64,000 nt of DNA, from the NCBI RefSeq assembly GCF_001983935.1, contig NZ_CP017641.1:2418001-2482000 (forward strand), in the 5' to 3' direction. Shown piece by piece: positions 9,070 to 18,198 of this stretch. The position numbers and the translations under genes are program-made. Numbering within the stretch: the stretch's first letter is position 1; every line of letters begins with the position of its first letter. Under the pieces are notes generated by a model. The model saw only the letters and a list, made by a program, of their open reading frames with translations, was not told the origin of the DNA and did not search any database. Source of the DNA: Fuerstiella marisgermanici. Lineage in GTDB: Bacteria; Planctomycetota; Planctomycetia; Planctomycetales; Planctomycetaceae.

Positions 9070-10431
9070 CTAGCCGTTTAACGCGTCTGCGACATCGGTT
9101 CGGTAGGCGGCCATCGCTGGCAGGAATCCGACCAGAGCTCCAAAAACGAGCAACACGGGGAAAAGTACGAATTCGTACGGGTTCACTGCCCAACCGTTGA
9201 GCAACAACCCTGTTCGAGCGCTTAGATACGGGGCGCTTAGTACGAACAGCGTGTGTCCCAGCAGCCAGCCGATCAGCCCGCCGCCAAGGCACAGCACGGC
9301 GGATTCGGTCAACACGATTGCGAACACACTTTCTCGTCGAGCTCCCAGTGCTCGCATGATACCGATCTCGCGTTTGCGATCTGACATGCTGTTATAGATA
9401 CTCACAAAGATGCTGATTCCGGAAACCACAATCACCATCGCCGTCAGCACCATAAACATCTTCTGAATGTTGCCCACGAAGTTAGTCATTAGCCGCTGAA
9501 TGGGCCGAATGGGATTCACCGCCATCGCCTTGTTTCCATCCCTCAGTTTATGTACCAAATTAACGGCGTTGAAAGGCGATTTGGTACGCACATAAATCGC
9601 GGTGATTTGTTTCATGGCCTCAGGTGTATCCAAACCGTAGCCCATTGCCGGGTCGCCGATCTGTTCACCTTTCCTACGCCGCGCACGAAGTTCGTCAAGC
9701 TGAGCGAAAGCTTCATCGCGCCGTTCCGGGTCGTCGCCGTAGAACTGCTTCAGTGAGTCCCAAACCTCGTCAATCGGCTTTTGATGACCTTCCAGCGTGT
9801 AAACGGCTTCGAGGTTCAAAAACACGCTGCGATCGTTGGGCGTGCCCGTTTGCCGAAGCACGGATACGATTGTGAACATCTCATCATGTTCGTCTTCGCT
9901 GTCCGCACTGCCATGCACAATGCTGAACTGATCACCCACCTTCCAGTTGTTGTGTCGCGCGACCTGAGAACCAATCACGGCATCATAGATACCTTCCAGT
10001 TGCTTGGTGCCCGGCTGGTCTTCAACCTGAAACTTCTGACCGGGCGTGTAGTCGTTCAGAAAATACTCATTGGTCGTGCCGACAATCGGAAACGCTCCGT
10101 CCTGCGGCCTGGTAAAGTCGCCGAATGCCAGCGGAATTGCGATCTCCACTTTAGAGTCCTCACGAAGCTCTTCCAGGTACATGTACGGCAGGTTCGCGAT
10201 CGGTGGCTGAATGCGGTACACGGAACTCAGCACTAATTGCAGATCACTTCCCTTCGCACCCACGATCAAGTCGTAAGCGATCGCTCGCTGATTGAACGCG
10301 GTGTCCAAAGCACCGGCCGCGACCAGCACGCCGACCATCAACATCACGCCTAGCGCGACGCTTAGAGCGGTCAATGCCGATGCCAACCAACGCTGTTTTA
10401 CGCTTTTCCATGCAATCGTCAGAAGGTTCAT
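9070..10431 (-). CDS. ABC transporter permease, FtsX/MacB type
   Basis: 453 residues. Membrane segment near the N-terminus (WLASALTALSVALGVMLMVG), a long periplasmic MacB-like core domain (about 50-290), then three C-terminal membrane segments (about 320-440), i.e. the four-helix FtsX-like layout. It contains the typical SDRKREIGIMRALGARRESV loop between helices. The start ATG overlaps the stop of the ATPase gene at 10428 (ATGA), so the two are translationally coupled. Family members export lipoproteins, peptides or macrolides or act as mechanotransmission machines; the substrate here is not evident. Confidence 0.9.
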   Translation of the reverse strand: MNLLTIAWKSVKQRWLASALTALSVALGVMLMVGVLVAAGALDTAFNQRAIAYDLIVGAKGSDLQLVLSSVYRIQPPIANLPYMYLEELREDSKVEIAIPLAFGDFTRPQDGAFPIVGTTNEYFLNDYTPGQKFQVEDQPGTKQLEGIYDAVIGSQVARHNNWKVGDQFSIVHGSADSEDEHDEMFTIVSVLRQTGTPNDRSVFLNLEAVYTLEGHQKPIDEVWDSLKQFYGDDPERRDEAFAQLDELRARRRKGEQIGDPAMGYGLDTPEAMKQITAIYVRTKSPFNAVNLVHKLRDGNKAMAVNPIRPIQRLMTNFVGNIQKMFMVLTAMVIVVSGISIFVSIYNSMSDRKREIGIMRALGARRESVFAIVLTESAVLCLGGGLIGWLLGHTLFVLSAPYLSARTGLLLNGWAVNPYEFVLFPVLLVFGALVGFLPAMAAYRTDVADALNG

Positions 10432-11117
10432 GCCGATGCCTCCTGAGGACTCGCTTCCGGCTTATTGAAGTCGGACAACCGGTCGACTCGTTCAAAGGTA
10501 TTAGCCACTTCCATCGCGTGCGTCACCATTAGCAGAGTCACACTGTTTTCTTTGCAGGTGTCTTTAATCAAATTCAGAATCAAATCCTGGTTGCCGGGGT
10601 CCACATTCGCCGTCGGTTCGTCGGCCAGCAATAGCGCTGGCTTGTTGGCTAAGGCTCGAGCGACCGAGACTCGCTGCTGTTCCCCCACCGACATCCGCTG
10701 CGGCGTATGGTTCATGCGACTGCGCAGGCCGACTCGATCCAGCAATGTGATCGCGAATTCCCGGTCGACTCCGCGCCCGGAGAACGACATTCCCAGCAAC
10801 ACATTTTCCAACGCAGTAAACGCTGGCAACAGGTTGAAGGTTTGAAATACAAAGCCAATCTTCGCGGCCCGGAAGCGGTCACGGACGGCTTCCGGCAACT
10901 TCGCAATATCCCTGCCGTCAACCACTACCTGGCCGCTGTCCGGCGCGAGGATTCCGGAAATGACGTTCAATAGCGTCGTCTTGCCGCCCCCACTGGAACC
11001 GACCAAAGCCGCCTGTTCTCCCTGTTCAAGCGCATAACGATCAATGCCGAGTACCGGAAGGCGATGGCCGTTGGGTTCTTTGTAGGACTTGCGAACGTTT
11101 TCGAGTAGGAGTGACAT
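10428..11117 (-). CDS. ABC transporter ATP-binding protein, LolD/MacB type
   Basis: 229 residues, the full length for this class. Walker A GSSGGGKTT at residues 40-48, Q-loop in FVFQTFNLLPAFTALENV, signature MSVGEQQRVSVARAL, Walker B LLLADEPTANVD, H-loop in LLMVTHAMEVA. It powers the permease encoded by the overlapping next gene. The sugar dehydrogenase gene lies only 6 bp upstream, so the three form one operon. Confidence 0.93.
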   Translation of the reverse strand: MSLLLENVRKSYKEPNGHRLPVLGIDRYALEQGEQAALVGSSGGGKTTLLNVISGILAPDSGQVVVDGRDIAKLPEAVRDRFRAAKIGFVFQTFNLLPAFTALENVLLGMSFSGRGVDREFAITLLDRVGLRSRMNHTPQRMSVGEQQRVSVARALANKPALLLADEPTANVDPGNQDLILNLIKDTCKENSVTLLMVTHAMEVANTFERVDRLSDFNKPEASPQEASA

Positions 11118-11123
11118 ACGAAG

Positions 11124-12338
11124 CTACTTGTCCGACTGGAATTGATAAAGCTGGCCGAATGTCGTGGTGAAGTAGATCTCGCCCGCTTCGTCTTCACCGA
11201 AGCTCATCACCGGCAACTTATCTCCTGTCAGCGTATAGTTCGCCACGGTCTTAGAGCCGTCATGTTCCAACGCCCATAGCAGGCCGGAGACGTAATCTGC
11301 GTAAACGTATTTGCCGACCAGTTCCGGCACAGCCTTACCTCGATACACGCTTCCGCCGGTAATCGACTTACCCACAGAATGGTGGTACTCCCAAATCGGA
11401 TCGACAAATTTATCCGTATTTTCGTCGTCCCCATCGGGGCGGAACCAATGCTTCGCTTCGCGAATGTTCCAGCCGTAGTTGCCGCCTTTTTCGATGATGT
11501 TGATTTCTTCCCATAGGTTTTGACCAACATCGCCCGCCCACAGCTTGCCTGTTTCCCGGTCAAACGACATTCGCCAGACGTTTCGCAGACCATAGGCATA
11601 GATTTCCGGCCGAGCCATCTCTTTTTCGCCACGGCGGTTCACGACAACTTCATGACCGATAAACGGGTTGTCCTTCGGAATCGCGTAGTTCTTTCCGTCG
11701 TCTTTGTTGTCAACGTCGATTCGTAGCATGGAACCCAGCAGAGTACGTAGATTTTGGCCGTTGCCGTTCGGATCGTTGGCGCTGCCGCCGTCGCCCAGTC
11801 CAACGTAAAGAAAGCCGTCTGGTCCAAACCCAATAGTGCCGCCGTTGTGGTTCCAGAAGGGTTGAGGAATTCGCATGATCTCCTCTTCAGATGCCGGGTC
11901 AGCCTTATTCTTATCGTCATTAGAAACCGTGAAGCGAGAAATTACCGATGTGTGGTCTGCCGATGCCGTTGTGTAGTAAAGAAAAAACTGACCGTTCTTT
12001 TTGAAGTCAGGATGAAATGCAAATCCCAACAGGCCTTCCTCATTCTGGTTGTCCTTGTAGGTGACTCGACTATCCACATCCAGAAATACGTCCGCTTCTT
12101 CCACATCTGCGTCGTTAGGAAAAACCTTGATCACGCCTTTTTGTTCGGCCACAAAGACGCGATCGGAACCATCGTTGGCGTGAGTCACCACGATGGGACG
12201 ATCAAAGATCAGGTTCTCAAACGCGCGAGTGGCGCTCACGGGCAGAGCACCTTCTTTGACGTCGTCACTTAGGCAGACATTTGATAGCGAGGTCGCGAGC
12301 AGCGAACTAACAGCCACGGTGGCCAGCAGTGTTTTCAC
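11124..12338 (-). CDS. secreted PQQ-dependent sugar dehydrogenase (glucose/sorbosone dehydrogenase family)
   Basis: 404 residues with a signal peptide (LLATVAVSSLLATSLSNVCL). A six-bladed propeller of the Gdh/Hhip type with hallmark segments: NEEGLLGFAFHPDFKKNGQF, WNHNGGTIGFGPDGFLYVGL followed by GDGGSANDPNGNGQ, YGLRNVWRMSFDRETGKLWA, GDVGQNLWEEINIIEKGGNY with GWN, and a C-terminal GGSVYRGKAVPELVGKYVYA. It is expected to oxidise sugars or other alcohols in the periplasm. Start is the GTG at 12338 with an SD-like GGAGA just upstream. First gene of the operon with the ABC pair; why an exporter goes with it is unclear. Confidence 0.85.
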   Translation of the reverse strand: MKTLLATVAVSSLLATSLSNVCLSDDVKEGALPVSATRAFENLIFDRPIVVTHANDGSDRVFVAEQKGVIKVFPNDADVEEADVFLDVDSRVTYKDNQNEEGLLGFAFHPDFKKNGQFFLYYTTASADHTSVISRFTVSNDDKNKADPASEEEIMRIPQPFWNHNGGTIGFGPDGFLYVGLGDGGSANDPNGNGQNLRTLLGSMLRIDVDNKDDGKNYAIPKDNPFIGHEVVVNRRGEKEMARPEIYAYGLRNVWRMSFDRETGKLWAGDVGQNLWEEINIIEKGGNYGWNIREAKHWFRPDGDDENTDKFVDPIWEYHHSVGKSITGGSVYRGKAVPELVGKYVYADYVSGLLWALEHDGSKTVANYTLTGDKLPVMSFGEDEAGEIYFTTTFGQLYQFQSDK

Positions 12339-12829
12339 AGTTTTCTCCGAGTCGGTGCAGGGTGAGGAATTTGCACGGCTTGACGTGCGTACGTCTGATA
12401 AAGCGTTGCTGCGGGAAGAATTCGTACTTTTGATGATGCGTACGATGGACCTCCTAAGCCGGTGGGCCGCAGAATACGCAGATTAGTTCTCGTTGATTGC
12501 GAATTCAATCCGGTCGCCACAGCGCAACCTCACGCGCTCCTTGATTCACCAGCGTATAGCGATCACTCGCCGGTTTGCCTTGGTAAGTGTGTGTGCACAA
12601 GCAACTAGTGGGCGACGGAACTTACTTTTCGAATCCTATCCGCTCTGCCGCCCGGACCGCGTGCACGAGTTCGCCCCACCGGACATTCCACCACATCACC
12701 GGCTGACAACCGCCGTGCTGAGCCCATCAGGATCCGGGCAGCTGCACTTCCTCCGTAGAGGGGTGGCGGCAGATTCTGCCGGTTTGTAGAATCCCGGCTG
12801 CTCGTCCTTTGGTTCAATTGGCTTTCGGA
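12339..12829. other. intergenic region
   Basis: About 490 bp between divergent genes. No gene, repeat or strong hairpin that I can support. Confidence 0.4.
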
Positions 12830-13489
12830 ATGGATTCCACCGCACAACAGGATTACCTCACGACCACGCCGGCCTGGCCTTCGCCCGCACCGCGCGAAAG
12901 CTGTGTCGAACCGCCAGTCGACACGCTTGCTTTGTCCGAGCGGCTGGCTGAACTTCAGCAACGCTCGCGCAAAGAGCTGCGGCGACTCTTTCACGAGCTA
13001 CCTGTGCCGTCGCTCGACGAAATCGAAGGTGAGTACCGAGCTGTCCTACTGGATCAAGGCCATTGGTTCGCCAACCTGCTGACTCGAGCGTTCGTCAATC
13101 GTGGTGGCTATTGGATCGGAAAAGCATTTCAGCCAGCATCCGAAACAGGAGGCTACGGTTACAACATCTTTCGCACTCGCCGAGGCGTGCGACGTGCGTT
13201 TCGAATGCATACCTATCTGACCGCAACGAATGCCAAACCAAAAGAGCAGTTCACCATTGAATATGGCGAAACTAATACAGGCACCGTTGGTACTATCCAT
13301 GACGAAGTACGCCGTGTCACTCCTGGACTATACCTGGGCCTCGGATCAGTTCACCTACTTGGTGGCCGAATCTTCAGACGCCCACGGAAAGTGCTATTCG
13401 CATTGGCCGGTCCGGTAGCCGACTTCCGGCAGGAGGCATCAGAGCAGGATGTCTTCGATGCAGACGAAGTGTTTCCCCCATTGGTATAG
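12830..13489 (+). CDS. hypothetical protein
   Basis: 219 residues from the ATG at 12830 (an in-frame TTG at 12809 is less likely). No signal peptide or membrane segment. An N-terminal helical part (LSERLAELQQRSRKELRRLF) is followed by a beta-rich domain with GGYWIGKAFQPASETGGYGY and GLYLGLGSVHLLGGRIFRRP, loosely reminiscent of GXWXG/lipocalin-like small barrels; this resemblance is weak and no function should be drawn from it. Codon use looks normal. Monocistronic. Confidence 0.6.
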   Translation: MDSTAQQDYLTTTPAWPSPAPRESCVEPPVDTLALSERLAELQQRSRKELRRLFHELPVPSLDEIEGEYRAVLLDQGHWFANLLTRAFVNRGGYWIGKAFQPASETGGYGYNIFRTRRGVRRAFRMHTYLTATNAKPKEQFTIEYGETNTGTVGTIHDEVRRVTPGLYLGLGSVHLLGGRIFRRPRKVLFALAGPVADFRQEASEQDVFDADEVFPPLV

Positions 13490-13609
13490 ATTCAGCGAAT
13501 CATTCCTGAGATCACAATGGCAGAAGTACAATAGTAAGTTGTCTTCGGTCGTAGTCATTTTTAGTATGCCCGCCATATCTGTTTGTCCAGTCTAAACCAG
13601 GAAACACCA

Positions 13610-13933
13610 ATGGCGAAAAAAGTTAACAAGACTCAGCTGATCAAAGAAGAGCTCACAAAGAACCCGGATGCGTCACCGATTGACGTTGCAGCGAAGCTGA
13701 AAAGTCACAAAGTGACGCCGCAGTATGTCAGTTCGGTCAAGTACCACATGATCCACAAAGATGATGCCCCTAAGACGAAGAAAAGAGGAGCGTCGGCCAA
13801 GAAGAAAGTTAGAAAGCCAAACCGAGCAGATATCAGCCTCAGCGATCTTGTCGCCGCAAAGGAATTTGCAGAATCAGTTGGCGGAGTCGACACCGCAAAG
13901 GCAGTTCTCGATGCTCTATCAAAACTAAGCTAA
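13610..13933 (+). CDS. small basic hypothetical protein
   Basis: 107 residues. Start chosen at the ATG at 13610 (MAKKVNKTQ) because an SD-like AGGA precedes it; an alternative start lies at 13583. The N-terminal half looks like a compact helical unit (QLIKEELTKNPDASPIDVAA, KSHKVTPQYVSSVKYHMI), in shape a winged-helix-like DNA-binding element. A lysine-rich linker (PKTKKRGASAKKKVRKPNRA) leads to a C-terminal helix (LVAAKEFAESVGGVDTAKAV). The high charge suggests a nucleic-acid-binding protein. A strong terminator follows, so it is a stand-alone gene. Confidence 0.75.
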   Translation: MAKKVNKTQLIKEELTKNPDASPIDVAAKLKSHKVTPQYVSSVKYHMIHKDDAPKTKKRGASAKKKVRKPNRADISLSDLVAAKEFAESVGGVDTAKAVLDALSKLS

Positions 13934-13947
13934 CAGCATTCCAAAAG

Positions 13948-13985
13948 AACCCTCTCGATAGCATCTTCGACGAGGGTTTTTCTAT
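13948..13985 (+). terminator. Rho-independent terminator
   Basis: Stem AACCCTC (13948-13954) / GAGGGTT (13972-13978) with inner pairing TCG/CGA, followed by a T-run. It sits 15 bp after the stop of the small basic protein gene. Confidence 0.85.
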
Positions 13986-14662
13986 GCGCAGAAATTACTA
14001 TCAAACCCCCAACAATAAACCCCGCCCCGCACTCCCAGCGACGCCTCCTGCCAATCACACCCCAATCACGGTCGCCACCAGAGACACGCGCCATAGTACC
14101 AATCATGGCAAAGCTGGAGCTAATCAATTCGATAGCGAACGGTCGCGCGAACAAACGTCCCACACCAACCACGCTCACTTCGAATTCGCCTCATCAATCC
14201 AACCGCCTCGGCTTCCAGGATGTGCTGCACTTCGCTGATTCGCGTGCGGTATCAGTATCGCATTGAGCTTCGACCTGGCGCCCGTGTCACGAAAGCACCA
14301 GCGGCCCGTCGCTGAAGAACAATTGCCTCGTACGGGATATTGCGGCTGCAACGCCATCGTAGGGCAAGGCTGGCAATAGGACTCCTCCGCGAGCAGAAGG
14401 CGGTTCTCGCGAAAAGTGAGAAAACGTCGAAAACGTTGTGATCAGCGGTTGTTCGTGGCTTAACCGCCGCTAAATTGATGAGACTGAGTCTCAGTGTCAC
14501 TGCAAGGGGTTCAGTCCGAGGCCGCAGCAAGCCAAATTTGTGGGCGTTTCTTGACGCCCCTTCGCTTCCACGCATAGCCAGCCACGCTCGGGATCTGATT
14601 GACCGTCACACAGGGTGTCGGTCTCAAATTCAACGAGTCTGTCTATCCAAAGGAAGACCATC
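13986..14662. other. intergenic region
   Basis: About 680 bp with no recognisable coding content on either strand; probably carries the promoter and leader of the DUF1559 gene. Confidence 0.4.
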
Positions 14663-15580
14663 ATGCGCGCCCACGCACGGAGCCAGCGCGGCTTCACGCT
14701 GATCGAACTGCTTGTCGTCATTGCGATCATCGCCATCCTCGTTTCCCTGCTTCTGCCTGCTGTGCAACAGGCCCGCGAAGCGGCTCGGCGAACTCAGTGC
14801 AAGAACAATCTCAAGCAGATTGGCCTCGCATTGCACAACTACCACGACGTCTACAGCACGTTCCCCAACGTCAATGCGAATAGCACACTCAGCGGCGGAA
14901 GTCTGTTCACATCGATTCTGCCGATGATCGATCAGGCCAACAGCTACGCGCTGTACGACTTCAACAAGATCAATAGCGACCCCGACAGTGTCGCCGTGAC
15001 CGGTCAGACGATTTCAGGCTACCTTTGTCCGTCATCGCCGATGAGGCGACAGGTGCCGAGTTGCGACACTGATAACGGTCGAGCCCCAGGCAACTACGCG
15101 GCCTGTATTGGAACTCAATCCTACAATCCGTATTGGGCCTACATTCCTGGTACACCGCGTCCGACTTTAGACGGAGCAATCGTGTATACAGACAGCACTG
15201 CCGGGAAAACGAAATTCCGTGACTTCACAGATGGCACAAGTACAACGCTGATGATCGGCGAAACGGCTTACAACCTGCCGGACTATAAATTCACGTCCGG
15301 AAGTTGTGCCGGCGATTCGCGGTATTCATTCACGTACTGGTCCGTGCCGTATCCCGGTTCGACTGCCTGCTCAACCAACGACGGATTCAACCCGCGCGAC
15401 TACAAAGACGACGGCGTTTACGATGCCGCGTGGATCAACACGTTTCGCAGCGATCATCTCGGCGGCGTGCAGTTCACTTTGGCTGATGGCTCGGTGCACT
15501 TCATTTCTGAAAACATCGACGCCGGAGTTCTTGATGGACTCGCTAGCCGCAACGGAGGCGAGGTGATCGGTGAGTTCTAA
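14663..15580 (+). CDS. DUF1559 domain protein with type IV prepilin-like N-terminus
   Basis: 305 residues from the ATG at 14663, preceded by a good SD (AAGGAAG); an upstream in-frame ATG at 14615 lacks one. It has a prepilin signal ([20 protein letters not shown]), cleaved after the Gly by prepilin peptidase, then [20 protein letters not shown], the canonical start of the planctomycete DUF1559 family. The C-terminus carries [20 protein letters not shown], the family's end motif. These proteins are strongly expanded in planctomycetes and are thought to form surface or pseudopilus-like structures; individual roles are unknown. The last codons overlap the lipoprotein gene by 11 bp, so they are co-expressed. 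Confidence 0.93.
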   Translation: MRAHARSQRGFTLIELLVVIAIIAILVSLLLPAVQQAREAARRTQCKNNLKQIGLALHNYHDVYSTFPNVNANSTLSGGSLFTSILPMIDQANSYALYDFNKINSDPDSVAVTGQTISGYLCPSSPMRRQVPSCDTDNGRAPGNYAACIGTQSYNPYWAYIPGTPRPTLDGAIVYTDSTAGKTKFRDFTDGTSTTLMIGETAYNLPDYKFTSGSCAGDSRYSFTYWSVPYPGSTACSTNDGFNPRDYKDDGVYDAAWINTFRSDHLGGVQFTLADGSVHFISENIDAGVLDGLASRNGGEVIGEF

Positions 15581-16064
15581 TCGCATCCCTCTAAAACGAC
15601 CTGCCACAAGTTCGCGTTTGCTTGTGCTGATTCTAAGTGCAGCAGTCGTCGGATGTGGTTCGAATTCAAAAGGCCCCAGGCGAGTCGCAGCGAACGGCAT
15701 CGTGAGTTTAGACGGGCAGCCGTTGGAGAACGGCACGATTCGTTTCATCCCGACGGGTGGCACAGAAGGTCCCAAAGTTTCGGTCGCGATCATCAACGGA
15801 TTCTTTCAGTTTCCACAAGAGGTTGGGCCCGTTGTTGGGCATCATCGAGTCGAAATCGAAGCGCCGGAGGCTGGCGAATTCGCATTGGATGACGAAGAGG
15901 CTTTGCAACGCCTGCAGCAGCAGGGACGCAAAGCGAAGGTCGAAGTGTTGCGAATTCCTGCGGTCTACAACAAGAACAGTCAACTGACGGCAGACCTCAG
16001 TGAAGCCGGGCCCAATGACCTGGCGTTCGAATTGGTCTCCAGGCAAACGACAGAGCGAATGTGA
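15570..16064 (+). CDS. small lipoprotein, carboxypeptidase-regulatory-like
   Basis: 164 residues. A signal sequence ends in a lipobox (LSAAVVGC, lipidated Cys at about 29), followed by a beta-sandwich of the kind routinely encoded after DUF1559 genes ([40 protein letters not shown]). The ATG lies inside the 3' end of the DUF1559 gene (11-bp overlap), implying translational coupling and a shared surface structure. Function unknown. Confidence 0.85.
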   Translation: MSSNRIPLKRPATSSRLLVLILSAAVVGCGSNSKGPRRVAANGIVSLDGQPLENGTIRFIPTGGTEGPKVSVAIINGFFQFPQEVGPVVGHHRVEIEAPEAGEFALDDEEALQRLQQQGRKAKVEVLRIPAVYNKNSQLTADLSEAGPNDLAFELVSRQTTERM

Positions 16065-16372
16065 TCACGTAGCAGCGCCTCTCCGAGACGCTGAACAGAG
16101 TAGGAGAGACTCGTCTGCGTGTTTAAGGTGGATTCTTATCTGCCGGTCGCTCAAAACAACCAACGGTCGAGGCCGATCGCAAACAGGTCCGGGATTTTAG
16201 CGACGAGCGGTTTCGATGGCGCAGTCTTATCCCGGCCGTGCGTCACTACTCATTGCATAGACACGGCGTGACAGCCGGTTCGATTCGTCCAATTTTCAAG
16301 CATGCCGTAACAATGCCATTCGCCTTTTGTTTCGGCTTAACCATTTTTCACTAACACAGAAAGTTCACGAGC
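16065..16372. other. intergenic region
   Basis: 308 bp with nothing recognisable beyond an AT-richer stretch just before the next start. Confidence 0.4.
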
Positions 16373-18040
16373 ATGAAGACTCTATTCACGACTGCGATGA
16401 GCCTGCTGATCGCGTCAACAGCCCCCGCGCATTTTATCTGGCTGGCTCCTGTCGAAAGCGGTGGGCAGACCAAAGTGTGCGTCTACTTCGGCGAAGACGC
16501 CACCGACGACAACGCTGACTACCTGTCGCGCGTGAGCGGTGTCACCGTGTCAAAAATCACGGGCACTGACGATGCCGTCGCTCTGAAACTCACGAAGACC
16601 GACGAATCGATTTCCACAACGATCAACGCCAAAGACAATAGCGTCTATGTGACGTCACATGACCTGGGCGTGATGGATCGTGGCGATTCTAAGTTTCGTT
16701 TAAAGTACTATGCCAAGACCGGTCCGGACGCTTCGTCTGCCGCCTGGCAACAGGCAGTTGCCACTGACGACATCGCTCTGGACGTTGTGCCGAAACTACA
16801 CAGCGGCCGAATCACGGTGAAAGTTTACTTCAACGAAAAGCCAGTAGCCGGAGTGCAGGTCAAAGCCGCTCGACCAGGTGCCGACGACATAGAAGCAGAA
16901 ACCGATGCGAAGGGCGTCGCGTCCTTCGACGTTGCTGATGCGGGGCTGTATTCTATTCGGGCTCGACACATCGAAGCCAAAGCGGGCGAAGTGAAGGGCA
17001 AGAAGTATCCGGAAACGCGCCACTATTCGACCGTGGCCCTGATGGTTCCGATGTCTGCTTCAACGGTCGCGAAACCGGCATTCCAGAACATTCCGCAGCC
17101 AGTGACCAGCTTCGGTGCCGCAGTACTGAACGATTCCCTCTACCTGTACGGAGGCCACACCGGCAGTGCGCATTCTTATTCGAAAACGGAGCAGGGACGT
17201 CAGCTGATGAAGCTGAATCTCAAGTCTGGCGAATGGGACAAGCTGGCCGAAGGGCCGGGCCTGCAGGGATTGGCCCTGGTCGCTCATGGGAAAAAGCTGT
17301 ATCGCATCGGCGGTTTCACAGCAATGAATGAAGAAGGCGACGACCATAAGTTGGTCTCGCAAGACTACGCTGCGTGCTTCGATCCCGCGACCAGCACGTG
17401 GTCAGATCTTCCGGCTTTACCCGAACCACGTTCGTCTCACGATGCGGCTGTCGTTGGAGACAGCATTTATGTGGTCGGCGGCTGGGCGATGACCGGCGAA
17501 GGCGACCACGTATGGCACGACACTGCCTGGAAGATGGATTTGACAGCCGACGAATTGAAATGGGAAGCCATCGCATCGCCGCCGTTTCAGCGTCGAGCGA
17601 TCGCGGCAGCCGCTCATGATGGCAAACTCTACATCATCGGTGGCATGCAATCGGAAGGTGGACCGACGACGAAGACAGCCACTTACGATCCGGCCACGAA
17701 CGCCTGGTCCGAAGGCCCGGAGTTGTTCGTCAAAGCCGATCCCAAGCCCAAAGACGGTGAGAAGCCACAGCGCAGCATGTCGTCCGGCGGCATGACGGGT
17801 TTCGGAGCATCCGCCTTTGCGACGGGCGGTTCACTGTACGTAACAACTGTGCAGGGTACATTGCAGAAACTGTCACCAGACGGATCAAAATGGGAAGTGG
17901 TTTCCGAAGACGTGACGCCACGATTCTTCCATCGTCTGCTACCGTTGAACAGTCGGCAACTGGTGGTTGTCGGGGGTTCAAACATGAGCATCGGCAAGTT
18001 TGAAGAAGTCGAAGTGATTGATGTGGCAGAGGGAACATAG
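16373..18040 (+). CDS. secreted protein: DUF4198-like N-terminal part fused to Kelch repeats
   Basis: 555 residues. The signal peptide (LFTTAMSLLIASTAPA) is followed directly by HFIWLAPVESGGQTKVCVYF, the pattern of DUF4198/CbiK-like periplasmic domains, whose N-terminal His can bind metal. A carboxypeptidase-regulatory/Ig-like unit follows (KVYFNEKPVAGVQVKAARPG, about 145-215), then at least five Kelch blades (e.g. NDSLYLYGGHTGSAHSY, KLYRIGGFTAMNEEGDDHK, DSIYVVGGWAMTGEGDHVW, GKLYIIGGMQSEGGPTTKTA). The combination suggests a metal- or carbohydrate-associated periplasmic sensor or binder, but no activity can be assigned. The next gene follows after 158 bp in the same direction. Confidence 0.8.
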   Translation: MKTLFTTAMSLLIASTAPAHFIWLAPVESGGQTKVCVYFGEDATDDNADYLSRVSGVTVSKITGTDDAVALKLTKTDESISTTINAKDNSVYVTSHDLGVMDRGDSKFRLKYYAKTGPDASSAAWQQAVATDDIALDVVPKLHSGRITVKVYFNEKPVAGVQVKAARPGADDIEAETDAKGVASFDVADAGLYSIRARHIEAKAGEVKGKKYPETRHYSTVALMVPMSASTVAKPAFQNIPQPVTSFGAAVLNDSLYLYGGHTGSAHSYSKTEQGRQLMKLNLKSGEWDKLAEGPGLQGLALVAHGKKLYRIGGFTAMNEEGDDHKLVSQDYAACFDPATSTWSDLPALPEPRSSHDAAVVGDSIYVVGGWAMTGEGDHVWHDTAWKMDLTADELKWEAIASPPFQRRAIAAAAHDGKLYIIGGMQSEGGPTTKTATYDPATNAWSEGPELFVKADPKPKDGEKPQRSMSSGGMTGFGASAFATGGSLYVTTVQGTLQKLSPDGSKWEVVSEDVTPRFFHRLLPLNSRQLVVVGGSNMSIGKFEEVEVIDVAEGT

Positions 18041-18198
18041 TCGTCTAAGGTCATGCCGCCTTTCGCCAATTGTTGTGGAAGGCGGCGATCTATCCCGAGC
18101 AGTCAACTTCACAACTTGGTACTGAACGCCGTTTGCGATACCAGACAGCGATACCCACACAATGGCCTTTCATTTATTTTCAAGTCAAGCCGCAGCTC

